Made by a program: the position numbers and the translations under genes
Shown: one piece after another, positions 27,057 through 36,100 of the stretch
Numbering within the stretch: the stretch's first letter is position 1
Layout: every line of letters begins with the position of its first letter
Notes under the pieces: generated by a model
The model's input: the letters and a program-made list of their open reading frames with translations, nothing else
Databases searched by the model: none
Told to the model about the DNA's origin: nothing
DNA from: Jejuia sp040720935
GTDB lineage: Bacteria > Bacteroidota > Bacteroidia > Flavobacteriales > Flavobacteriaceae
NCBI RefSeq assembly: GCF_040720935.1
Contig: NZ_JBFDAE010000006.1
Coordinates: 124,001-188,000, forward strand
Direction of reading: 5' to 3'
DNA length: 64,000 nucleotides

Positions 27057-27533
27057 ATGAAACACTTAATCTTCATAATAGCAATAATCATAAGTTTTAA
27101 CGCTTCCGTGGAACAGAAATACCAAAAAGAATTTTACGAAAACGGGAACATTAAAGCTGAAGGATGGATCGAAAACGGTATTAAAATAAAATACTGGACG
27201 TTTTATTATTCTAACGGAAAGATAAAAAAAGAAGGTCATTTTAAAAATGGGCAACCTATAAAATATTGGTACTTTTACCGCGAAAATGGCACAAAGGAAA
27301 GTGAGGGGCATTTCGTTGATGGTAAAAAAAATGACTGGTGGTTATTTTATGACGATATGGAAAAAGTAAACCATAAATGTCAATTAAAAGACAATATGAA
27401 AAATGGTTATTGTTTAATGTACCAAAATGAAAAACTAGTGGCAGCAAGTCGTTACAAAGCTGGAAAACGATTAAAAAAATGGACCAATTTCAGGTCTTTC
27501 AGAAAAGAAAACAACCTTAAAGATTTAAAATGA
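27057..27533 (+). CDS. MORN-repeat-like/YwqK family protein
   Basis: The 158-residue protein starts with a signal-like stretch (MKHLIFIIAIIISFNASV) and then repeats a motif of the form NG.IKxEG.xxNG.xxxYWxFY: ENGNIKAEGWIENG, SNGKIKKEGHFKNG and ENGTKESEGHFVDG. This matches the toxin-antitoxin system YwqK/MORN variant family. A longer frame from 26955 was rejected because its first 34 residues are a translated tandem repeat (MRLRLRLR). The function is unknown. It overlaps the next glycosyltransferase by 4 nt. Confidence 0.8.
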   Translation: MKHLIFIIAIIISFNASVEQKYQKEFYENGNIKAEGWIENGIKIKYWTFYYSNGKIKKEGHFKNGQPIKYWYFYRENGTKESEGHFVDGKKNDWWLFYDDMEKVNHKCQLKDNMKNGYCLMYQNEKLVAASRYKAGKRLKKWTNFRSFRKENNLKDLK

Positions 27534-28219
27534 CCAAAATAAACGTCATCATTCCAGCCTATAATGAAGCCGATTCTATTGCGAGCGTTATCAAAGATAT
27601 TCCTGATATTGTGGATGAAATTATTGTAGTAAGCAATAATTCTAACGATGCCACAGAAGAAAATGCAAAAAAAGCGGGTGCAACTGTTTTAACAGAAAAA
27701 AACAGAGGTTATGGCTACGCCTGTTTAAAAGGTATGGATTATGTCGCTCAAAAAACCATCACTCCAGATATCATCGTTTTTTTAGATGGGGATTATAGCG
27801 ACTACCCCGAAGAACTCACTAAAATAGTCGCTCCAATACTAAACGATGATATAGATTTTGTAATTGGTGCTAGAATAAAACGACTACGTCAAGAGGGTTC
27901 TATGACCGTTCCGCAAATATTTGGCAACTGGTTAGCAACCTCCTTAATGAAATTATTTTTTGGCGCAAAATTTTCAGACTTAGGTCCTTTTAGAGCCATT
28001 AAATACGATAAACTCTTGGCACTCAACATGGAAGACAAAACCTATGGCTGGACCGTAGAAATGCAATTAAAAGCCATTAAGCAAAAACTAACATATACCG
28101 AAGTGCCAGTAAACTATAGAAACAGAATAGGTGTCTCTAAAGTTTCAGGAACGGCAAAAGGTGCTATATTTGCAGGCATAAAAATATTGAGTTGGATTTT
28201 CAAATACAGTTTTAAATAA
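27530..28219 (+). CDS. Family 2 glycosyltransferase (polyprenyl-phosphate sugar type)
   Basis: This 229-residue GT2 enzyme resembles dolichyl-phosphate mannosyl/glucosyltransferases. It shows NVIIPAYNEADSIASVI at the start, IIVVSNNSNDATEE near residue 32, TEKNRGYGYACLKG near residue 55 and VFLDGDYSDYPEE near residue 82 (DGD metal site). DLGPFRAIKYDKLLAL and YGWTVEMQLKAIK follow near residues 145-180. No membrane helices follow, so it is a short cytoplasmic type. It probably loads a sugar onto a lipid phosphate. Start and stop overlap both neighbours (ATGA junctions). Confidence 0.88.
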   Translation: MTKINVIIPAYNEADSIASVIKDIPDIVDEIIVVSNNSNDATEENAKKAGATVLTEKNRGYGYACLKGMDYVAQKTITPDIIVFLDGDYSDYPEELTKIVAPILNDDIDFVIGARIKRLRQEGSMTVPQIFGNWLATSLMKLFFGAKFSDLGPFRAIKYDKLLALNMEDKTYGWTVEMQLKAIKQKLTYTEVPVNYRNRIGVSKVSGTAKGAIFAGIKILSWIFKYSFK

Positions 28220-29709
28220 TGTATCTAGATAGCGTTATAATAGTAGTTTATACCATTGCACTCTTGCTTATTTTCCTATACGCTTTAGCACAGTTAAATC
28301 TGCTATTCAACTATTTAAACTCTAAAAAGAATACTGATAAATGCCAGAAATTCGATTTATCCAAACCTAATGAAATCCCCTATGTAACCATACAGCTTCC
28401 CGTTTTTAACGAAATGTATGTTATGGAGCGCTTGTTAGATAATATCGCAGAAATTGACTATCCTAAAGACAAGTTAGAAATTCAAGTTTTAGACGATTCT
28501 ACAGATGAAACCGTAGAAAGCACAAAGCAACACGTAGAAAAACTAGCAGCCACAGGTTTAGATATAAAACACATCACCAGAACTATAAGAACCGGATTTA
28601 AAGCAGGCGCATTAAAAGAAGGTTTAGCAGATGCCAAAGGCGAGTATATCGCTATTTTCGATTCCGATTTTCTACCTCAAAAAGATTGGTTAAAACGAAC
28701 CATCCCCTATTTTAAGAATGAAGAAATTGGAGTTGTTCAAACCCGCTGGGGACACATTAACCGTAATTATTCCTTACTCACAAAAATTCAAGCCTTCGCA
28801 CTCGATGCACATTTTACACTAGAGCAAGTAGGCCGGAATAGTAAAGGGCATTTCATAAACTTTAATGGTACCGCAGGTATTTGGCGCAAAGAATGCATTA
28901 TAGATGCAGGAAATTGGGAAGGCGACACACTCACAGAAGATTTAGATTTGAGTTACCGAGCGCAATTAAAAAACTGGAAGTTTAAATACCTAGAAGATGT
29001 AGAAACCCCTGCCGAATTACCCATCGTTATAAGCGCAGCACGTTCACAACAATTCAGGTGGAATAAGGGAGGTGCCGAAAATTTCCGTAAAATGATGTGG
29101 CGCGTATTGAAAAGCGAAAATATTTCGGCAAAAACAAAAGTACACGGTCTGCTCCATTTACTTAATAGCACCATGTTTTTAAACATTCTTATCGTTGCTG
29201 TTTTAAGTATCCCAATGCTGTACATCAAGAACGAATATTTACATTTAAAACCCTACTTCATCGTGATGAGCTTCTTTGTTCTAAGCACCGTGATTTTCTT
29301 TGTATGTTACTGGGTCATGTACCGAAACATATACGGTGGTGGCATAAAAAACTTCATGAATTATATCGGCATGTTTTTCGTGTTCTTTTCTATAGCAATG
29401 GGCTTTTCGCTACATAATTCCATTGCCGTTCTAGAAGGACATTTGGGTAAAAAAAGTGAATTTGTACGCACCCCAAAATTCAATATTAGTAAGTATAAAG
29501 ACAATTTTAAAAACAATAAATACATCAAAAAAACGGTATCTGTCCACGTTATTTTTGAAGGTTTACTAATGGCATATTTTGGCTTCGGAATGTATAGCGC
29601 ATTTGTCGTTGGCGATCAAGGTGGCGATTTTGGACTGTTCCCTTTTCACTTGATGCTTTTTATGGGGTTTGGATATGTGTTTTTTAAGTCTTTGTTGTCG
29701 AAGGTGTGA
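28219..29709 (+). CDS. Processive family 2 glycosyltransferase, membrane-bound (cellulose synthase-like)
   Basis: This 496-residue protein has an N-terminal membrane helix (residues 4-26), a GT2 catalytic domain and C-terminal helices after residue 310. It carries the signature set of processive enzymes: IQLPVFNEMYVMERLL, VLDDSTDETVE near residue 93, YIAIFDSDFLPQ near residue 147 (DxD), TLTEDLDLSYRAQ near residue 238 (TED) and QQFRWNKGGAEN near residue 275 (Q-x-x-R-W). It probably glucosylates a lipid or builds a short polymer. It is directly coupled to the preceding GT2 gene by one shared base. Confidence 0.9.
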   Translation: MYLDSVIIVVYTIALLLIFLYALAQLNLLFNYLNSKKNTDKCQKFDLSKPNEIPYVTIQLPVFNEMYVMERLLDNIAEIDYPKDKLEIQVLDDSTDETVESTKQHVEKLAATGLDIKHITRTIRTGFKAGALKEGLADAKGEYIAIFDSDFLPQKDWLKRTIPYFKNEEIGVVQTRWGHINRNYSLLTKIQAFALDAHFTLEQVGRNSKGHFINFNGTAGIWRKECIIDAGNWEGDTLTEDLDLSYRAQLKNWKFKYLEDVETPAELPIVISAARSQQFRWNKGGAENFRKMMWRVLKSENISAKTKVHGLLHLLNSTMFLNILIVAVLSIPMLYIKNEYLHLKPYFIVMSFFVLSTVIFFVCYWVMYRNIYGGGIKNFMNYIGMFFVFFSIAMGFSLHNSIAVLEGHLGKKSEFVRTPKFNISKYKDNFKNNKYIKKTVSVHVIFEGLLMAYFGFGMYSAFVVGDQGGDFGLFPFHLMLFMGFGYVFFKSLLSKV

Positions 29710-29719
29710 CAAGAATAAC

Positions 29720-32700
29720 TTACTTCTTAAACTTCAATCTTGGCAAAATTATCTTATATTCTTTCTCTTCTTCAACATCATACCAGTATACTATATACTC
29801 TACATTTGCAGCCCTTAATTGATAATTATCTTTTAAAAAGACATTGTATTTTTTATTAATAAACCCTCTTGAAAAGAAAAGCACATTTCCTCCATTTATA
29901 TTAGCTAAACCTAAAGCTGTACCATTCGGAAATTCTTTTGTGTCTCTTTTAAGAATATCTCCAGATTTTAGGTTTTTGATTCTATTTAATGCATGAATAT
30001 ATTTTTGAGAACCTAAATTGATGTCTTTATGCCCTAATATTAATTCAAAATATTTTGGTTGTTCGGTTTTGCCTTCAAAATTTATTGTTTCCAGTTTGTC
30101 TGTTTTGAAGTCGTTAAAGAAATTTGAATTGCAATGTATTTGCAAACTTTTTTTGGCTCTTGAGCAACCAACATATAGCACTCGTTTAGATTCTATAGTA
30201 TTAAAATTAAAGTCCTCTAACAGAAGATAAACATGATCAAATTCTTTGCCTTTGGCTTTATGCATTGTTGAAATAACTATTACATTGGCATCAGCATTTA
30301 CGGCATCTTCCATTTTTAGCTCTCGAATGTATTCGTACCAATCAATTAAATATTTTTGATTTTTATACTCTAATTCAAACTTATCGATGATGCTTATACA
30401 GGTTTTTAGGTGCATGCTAGACGCATGCTTTTCCTTAAAATTTTGTCTGGCTTTTTCCCATATACTGTTGAAAATGATTCCTGTTTCATTGGTTTCCTGT
30501 TTAATAAATTCAGTAAAAGACCTTAATTCAAAAAGTTGATCAAGTCTAAAACCTTCTAAACCTGTAATTAATTTTGTTTTTTGCCCAGCATCTTTTAGGA
30601 AAGTACTGAGCATTAAAGCTTGTTTGTTTGTCCTTGTTAAAATTGCTCTAGTGCCTGAATAATCATCTAAAATCACTTGTTCAACCAGAGATTCTTCTAA
30701 ATAAGAACCATTGTATTTAATTAATTTTATTTTAGATGAAACTTCCTTTTTATGAGACTCTAAGTTTTGACTTTTTAAGCGTTTTGGTATTCTTTTGAGG
30801 AGTTCATTATTAAACTCCACTATAGACAAACTGCTCCTATAATTTTTTATCAACGAATATTGTGTGGCATTATATTTATGCTTAAACGCTAGCATATTTT
30901 TATTTGAAGAACCTCTAAAGCCATAAATATTCTGGTCGTCATCCCCAACAGCAATAACTCTTATGTTTTCTGCTTTTTTGATTATCGTCTGTATTAATTC
31001 CCATTCCACTTGATTTACATCTTGAAATTCATCTAAAAGTAATACGCTTTTATTTATAATTGATGAAATATCAATATCTTCACTTTTAATGGCGGCAATA
31101 CAATCTTGAATTACATTTTCTGATTTCTTTAAATCTCCTAATTGCCCCAATAGTTGAAAACAAAAACCATGAAAAGTTGTTATTTTAATAAGTCCAGAGT
31201 GCTCTGGAACAAGTTTTCTAGCTCTCGCTCTAAACTCCAAGGATGCAGCTTTGGAGAATGTTAACATTAAAAATTGTTCAGGTTTTATGTCTTCTAACAG
31301 TAATAAACTAGCTATTTTATGTACGAGTACCTTGGTTTTTCCACTACCTGGCCCCGCTAACACCAGTATATTTTCAGACCTTCCGTCGTTAACAATTCGT
31401 GCCTGAAACGTATCTAAATCCCCTATAATTTCTTTATGTCGCTTGGGTGTTAATGGTGTACCAATCTCTTTTTTTCGTCTTGGAAAATACTTAGCTAAAA
31501 ATTCTTCGTAAGGCAGACTAAAATAATCGTTTACATAAGAAAGTGCCGATTCATAATTTTGCATTTTCTTTTTAGCATATTCACCAACAATATGAATTTG
31601 TTCCGTTCTATGATGATAATGCTCATCCATTTTTTTGAAATTCTCGATGGTAAATCGAGGTATAGAACTATTAATATCTTCAATATTCAATCTATTATAA
31701 AACACCATAAAGCCGCCTTCTAGCTTTATAGATTTTATCTGATTCAGGAACAATAAAGCTTTTTCGTAACGTTTGATATCTTCCTCTTTAATGTTACCAA
31801 AAAGTTGATTGGAATTTTTCAATTCTAACATTGAAAAAGAAACTGGTAAATCTTTCTTTTCATCCAAAGACTTATTTGCTTTTTGTTTTGGCTGAAGGTT
31901 TTCTAGAATTTCATAAATATCTATAGACAATTCGTGCCGCCATTCCATATCACTTTTTAAATCGACCCCTTCTTTAATCTTTATCTGGTAAAGGTCATTT
32001 TCCCTATCAGTACGTCTTTTTTGAATAAAACTCCTTATTTCCCAATAGTTAAGAATATTCTTGATGGCATCAACCGAAGTGTTTTCAATACCATTATCAA
32101 TTAAATTCTGATTTAACTGTCTCATTGATATTTTTATATTCGATTTTAAAATATCTCTAAGACCAGTTTCAATTTTAAGATAACGTTCTAGTATTTTTTT
32201 TGAATTATTTTTTGATTGCGTAATATCTATAAAAGCAGTTAAATCTCTAGCATCTCCAAGAATTTTTAAATCTCTTAAAGTTTCTATGACCTCTCTTACT
32301 TGTCGAAGTTTTAACCCTGTTATATCAGCTAAATAATCGACTCTACATTCGTCATCTTTAATAATACGCTGTAATACTCTAGAACAATTTTGTACTAATG
32401 TTTCTGGCAATTCTTTTTGTTGATGTATTTTTTCAAGAGCCTTTTTAATATTTGGCACCATCAAGCTATTGGCAAAAACTCTTGAAGAATTTTGTTTGCG
32501 TTTTAAAAAGCCTTGATCTTCCAGAGCCGCAATAGATGTTTTAACTTTAGTTTCCAACTCCATTATTTCGGTATCCCAACCTGCTTTTTGGGCAATTTCA
32601 AGGGCAGAATTGCTAATACTTTTTGTTTTTCTATATTTTGATAAATATTTAAGTCCTTGCCAAATTTGTTGAATTTCCTTTTGGTTTATTTTAGTTTGTT

Positions 32701-34534
32701 GCAACAAAAGAAAGTGTTTGTTCAAATCATCTTCATTAAATAAAATGTAACATTTTGCTTGGATTTTCTCATCCCTTCCTGCCCTACCTGCCTCTTGCAC
32801 ATAATTTTCCAAAGAATCGGATATATTATAATGAATAACAGCCTTAACATCATCTTTATCAACTCCCATACCAAATGCCGAAGTCGCCACAATAATTTCT
32901 TTGTCATTATTCATGAAAGCATCCATTCTTTCTTTTTTATCATCTTTATCCAACTTGCCATGAAAATATGTGGCCCCAAAACCTGCTTTTTCCAATACTT
33001 CACTTATCTCTTCTACTTTTTTTGTTCTTGAAGCATAAATTATTGCAGGTTTTTCACAACGTCCCAAAAGAGAAAGTAACGTTGTCATTTTATTGCTAGA
33101 ATCTTCAACTTGAATTACTTCGTATTTTAAATTTTTTCTACCAATTCTTGTAATATATTCATCTAATTCAATATCCAATTTTGATTTAAAATATGATTTG
33201 ATATCTTCTATAACTTGAGGTTTTGCAGTTGCTGTGAAACACGACACAGGAATATTTTCATACATTCTTTCTTCCTGGATACTTCTAATAAAATCTGCTA
33301 TATATAAATAATCTACTCTAAAATCTTGTCCCCAAGAAGAAAAGCAATGTGCTTCATCTATAACAAACCTAGCGACAGAACGCTGTTTTATAATTCTGTG
33401 AATTGTAGGCGAACGCAACGATTCTGGCGATAAATAAAGCAATTGGATATCGCCATTCTCAACGCGTTCAATGGCTTCTTGACGCTCTAGTGGAGACAAT
33501 AAACCGTTAATAGCAACCGCTTTGGTAATGACAAAACGTTTTTCAAGATTTTCAACTTGGTCTTTCATTAAAGAGACCAAAGGCGAAATAACTATAGTAA
33601 GTTGACGTGTCAATGTACCTTTCATTAAGGCGGGCAACTGAAACGTCAGCGATTTGCCTCCTCCTGTTGGAAATACTGCAACAAATGATTTTGAAGACAA
33701 ACCTGCTTGAACTGTTTTTTGTTGCAGACTAACTTCTTCATATTCATCAAACCTTCTAAAATCTTCATAGCCAAAATAGCGTTGCAATGCTTTTCTAGGA
33801 TTTAAATTTTTATCACAGTAAGCACAATTAGTATCATTACAATAACTAAACCTTAAGCTATCTAAAACCTTTTGTGTTTTAGGATACGATTTATGAACCC
33901 AATAAGCTAATACAGATTTATCTTCTTTGGTGTTTATTAACGAAAAAGCATAGGCCAATTCTATAGGTTTATCTCTTGAAATTTGCAATATGTCAGAATT
34001 TTTGCATATTTTATCTTCAAATAACTTTTCAATTTCAGGGCTGGTATTTAATGTCTTCGATTGGTAATTCATTAGTTCTAAAAAACCTTTATGGGAACTT
34101 GAACCAGAAAGTAAATAGGCATATATTTCTTGAATATTCGTATCTAACTCATTGAATTTATTGAGTTCATCAATTAATAATTGTTTAGTCAATTTACAAT
34201 CAGACAAAGGATTGTTGTAATCACTATCATTAACTATTTTGTAGCCTTTCACTAATTTATGATAAGGATTATCACTAAATAAAATTGGAGACCATAATAA
34301 TGTATCTATAATTTTCTTGTTTCTGAAAATTTCGTCCCCTAAAACTCTTTCAATTATGGGTATATCATGTTGAACAATATTATGTCCACATATATATTCA
34401 ACTTTTTTTATCCAATTTTCAATATTTAGAACTTTTTTTTCATGTAACTCTAGACCGTTAAAAAGCACTCCAAGGTCTTCTATATGACCTTGCTTGTTTG
34501 TTTCAATATCTATATATAGAATTTTACTAAGTAT
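29720..34534 (-). CDS. Exonuclease-RecQ-UvrD three-domain helicase fusion
   Basis: This is a single intact frame of about 1600 residues. Order: a DEDDh-type 3'-5' exonuclease (ILYIDIETN, then GHNIVQHDIPIIERVLGD near residue 30 of the GTG-numbered chain); a RecQ-family helicase with Walker A FPTGGGKSLTFQLP (near 270), VIDEAHCFSSWGQDFR (near 373) and QEAGRAGRD (near 560); winged-helix-like segments; then a UvrD/Rep helicase with LAGPGSGKTKVLV (near 1042), LLDEFQDVNQ (near 1149), GDDDQNIYGFRGS (near 1179), MHKAKGKEFDH (near 1410) and VGCSRAKKSLQ. The first GTG (34468) would remove the DIET motif; upstream codons allow only ATA 34534 or ATT 34522, and ATA 34534 is used here. It is likely a DNA repair or defence enzyme. 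Confidence 0.85.
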   Translation of the reverse strand: MLSKILYIDIETNKQGHIEDLGVLFNGLELHEKKVLNIENWIKKVEYICGHNIVQHDIPIIERVLGDEIFRNKKIIDTLLWSPILFSDNPYHKLVKGYKIVNDSDYNNPLSDCKLTKQLLIDELNKFNELDTNIQEIYAYLLSGSSSHKGFLELMNYQSKTLNTSPEIEKLFEDKICKNSDILQISRDKPIELAYAFSLINTKEDKSVLAYWVHKSYPKTQKVLDSLRFSYCNDTNCAYCDKNLNPRKALQRYFGYEDFRRFDEYEEVSLQQKTVQAGLSSKSFVAVFPTGGGKSLTFQLPALMKGTLTRQLTIVISPLVSLMKDQVENLEKRFVITKAVAINGLLSPLERQEAIERVENGDIQLLYLSPESLRSPTIHRIIKQRSVARFVIDEAHCFSSWGQDFRVDYLYIADFIRSIQEERMYENIPVSCFTATAKPQVIEDIKSYFKSKLDIELDEYITRIGRKNLKYEVIQVEDSSNKMTTLLSLLGRCEKPAIIYASRTKKVEEISEVLEKAGFGATYFHGKLDKDDKKERMDAFMNNDKEIIVATSAFGMGVDKDDVKAVIHYNISDSLENYVQEAGRAGRDEKIQAKCYILFNEDDLNKHFLLLQQTKINQKEIQQIWQGLKYLSKYRKTKSISNSALEIAQKAGWDTEIMELETKVKTSIAALEDQGFLKRKQNSSRVFANSLMVPNIKKALEKIHQQKELPETLVQNCSRVLQRIIKDDECRVDYLADITGLKLRQVREVIETLRDLKILGDARDLTAFIDITQSKNNSKKILERYLKIETGLRDILKSNIKISMRQLNQNLIDNGIENTSVDAIKNILNYWEIRSFIQKRRTDRENDLYQIKIKEGVDLKSDMEWRHELSIDIYEILENLQPKQKANKSLDEKKDLPVSFSMLELKNSNQLFGNIKEEDIKRYEKALLFLNQIKSIKLEGGFMVFYNRLNIEDINSSIPRFTIENFKKMDEHYHHRTEQIHIVGEYAKKKMQNYESALSYVNDYFSLPYEEFLAKYFPRRKKEIGTPLTPKRHKEIIGDLDTFQARIVNDGRSENILVLAGPGSGKTKVLVHKIASLLLLEDIKPEQFLMLTFSKAASLEFRARARKLVPEHSGLIKITTFHGFCFQLLGQLGDLKKSENVIQDCIAAIKSEDIDISSIINKSVLLLDEFQDVNQVEWELIQTIIKKAENIRVIAVGDDDQNIYGFRGSSNKNMLAFKHKYNATQYSLIKNYRSSLSIVEFNNELLKRIPKRLKSQNLESHKKEVSSKIKLIKYNGSYLEESLVEQVILDDYSGTRAILTRTNKQALMLSTFLKDAGQKTKLITGLEGFRLDQLFELRSFTEFIKQETNETGIIFNSIWEKARQNFKEKHASSMHLKTCISIIDKFELEYKNQKYLIDWYEYIRELKMEDAVNADANVIVISTMHKAKGKEFDHVYLLLEDFNFNTIESKRVLYVGCSRAKKSLQIHCNSNFFNDFKTDKLETINFEGKTEQPKYFELILGHKDINLGSQKYIHALNRIKNLKSGDILKRDTKEFPNGTALGLANINGGNVLFFSRGFINKKYNVFLKDNYQLRAANVEYIVYWYDVEEEKEYKIILPRLKFKK

Positions 34535-34730
34535 GTTATTCTATTAAAATATTTGCACAGAATTCAATTAAACCTTTAAAAATTAATATGTTATACATTA
34601 ATCACTTTGTTTTTTTAAATAGTCATCTAATTTCATAAGCTTAACCCTTTCTTAGCGTTTAAATACTCTAGAGGCTTTATTCAACCATAATATTGCCTAT
34701 AATTGTTATTAACAGACCTGTTTTTAATTT
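34535..34730. other. Gap upstream of the helicase fusion
   Basis: This AT-rich stretch has no recognised gene. On the minus strand a 12-codon frame (MKLDDYLKKQSD, 34598-34636) follows an AAGGGTTAAGCTT stretch. It could be a leader peptide or the remnant of a longer gene, but it is too short to judge. Confidence 0.3.
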
Positions 34731-35522
34731 CTGTTTATCCGAAGGGATTACATATTTATAGATTGAATTTAAGCTTGTTTGTTCGACCCTGAAAGGGTCG
34801 TATTAAACATATCGCTATTTTGTTTTCTATACCTATTTGAATCTTTGGGATTCTTTTTTATTATATCCATTCAAATAAACAATCTTCTTTTATCCTTTTT
34901 TATCCCAAAGGGATGACATCCTTGTAGATTTAATTGGTGTTTATTTATACGACCCTGTCAGGGTCGCATTAAACATATCCTTTTGGCTATACATATTTGA
35001 ACCCTCCGGGTTCTCTTTTATTCCTGAACCTATGATATGCTTTGTGTTATCCCAAAGGGATTAAATATTTATAGATAAAATTGATATTCTTTTGTCAGAC
35101 CCCGAAAGTATTAAATATATCGCTATTTTGATTTTATATATATATATTTGAATCTTTCGGATTCTTTTTTACTATATCCATTCAAATAAACAATCTTCTT
35201 TTATCCTTTTTTATCCCAAAGGGATGACTTCTTTATAGATTTAATTGGTGTTTATTTATTCGACCCTGTCAGGGTCGCATTAAACATATCCTTTTGGCTA
35301 TAGATATATGAACCCTCTGGGTTCTCTTTTATTCCTGAACCTATGATTTGCTCTGTGCTATCCCAAAGGGATTAAATATTTATACATAAAATTGATATTC
35401 TCTTGTTAGGCCCCCAAAGGCCGCATTGAACATATCGCTATTTTGATTTTCTATACATATTTGAATCTTTCGGATTCTTTTCTAACCAATTATATACCTA
35501 TTTGAATCCGCAGGATTCTTCT
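34731..35522. repeat. Periodic array of about 15 short hairpins beside an IS200-type transposase
   Basis: Three hairpin types recur in fixed order. Type 1 is CGACCCTGTCAGGGTCG at 34784, 34950 and 35261, with decayed versions near 35097 and 35409. Type 2 is GAATCTTTCGGATTC or GAACCCTCCGGGTTC at 34839, 34999, 35150, 35310, 35463 and 35504. Type 3 is ATCCCAAAGGGAT at 34737 (variant), 34902, 35049, 35213 and 35360. The spacers between them are conserved too (ATTAAACATATC after type 1). Two three-hairpin cycles make a unit of about 311 bp that is present 2.3 times. The last hairpin ends 4 nt before the transposase stop codon. Confidence 0.92.
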
Positions 35523-35987
35523 CTATTCAATCCATTCAAACAAATAATCATCTTTATGTTCAATTTGAAACTTTTCTAAAAAATCTTTGTACTCCTCTTT
35601 GAACAATTTTGTTCTATGATGTTCTTTTTGATTGTTTATATAAGCAATTACATTATCTAATGCTGAATGGCTATATGAAAACGCACCATAACCCGCTTGC
35701 CAAGAAAAAGAATATCTTGAAAACTTCTTTTCCATAATAAACTTATTGGATGATTTTTTTATTTCCCTGACTAAATCTGACAAACAACAACTCGGTTTCA
35801 AGCTTATTAAAATATGAATATGATCGGGCATGCCATTTATTGCTAACATTTTTTGCCCTTTATTTTGAACAATGCCTGTAATATATTTGTATAACTCGTC
35901 TTCCCAATCAGATTTAATTAGACTATTTCTGCCTTTAACAGCAAAAACTACCTGAATATAAATTTGAGAAAATGTTCCTGCTCCCAT
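35523..35987 (-). mobile_element. IS200/IS605-family (Y1 HUH) transposase
   Basis: This 154-residue TnpA-like single-strand transposase has the HUH metal motif in GMPDHIHILISLKP near residue 52 and the catalytic tyrosine in DNVIAYINNQKEHH near residue 115. KSSNKFIMEKKFSRYSFSWQAGYGAFSYS between them was read in pieces and matches the family. There is no accompanying tnpB. The coding region is intact. The hairpin array at its 3' side contains foot-like structures of the kind such enzymes bind, so this may be a REP-associated (RAYT-like) enzyme rather than a free IS element. Confidence 0.88.
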
Positions 35988-36100
35988 AATTTTTAAATAC
36001 CTCTTTTATTTCAGCTAAACGAATTTAGCCAATTTTAGCTGCAAACCCAAGTAAGTAAAATCATTTACTTAAGACAAACAAATAATTATATATTTACCAC

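Noticed and set aside
32759..33031. Plus-strand frame of 90 codons inside the helicase fusion
   Set aside because: It is Phe/Ile-rich, antisense to conserved RecQ motifs, and looks like a shadow of the real gene.
34731..35522. The repeat array might be a CRISPR array
   Set aside because: The repeats are three different self-complementary hairpins with conserved, not unique, spacers, and no cas genes are present.
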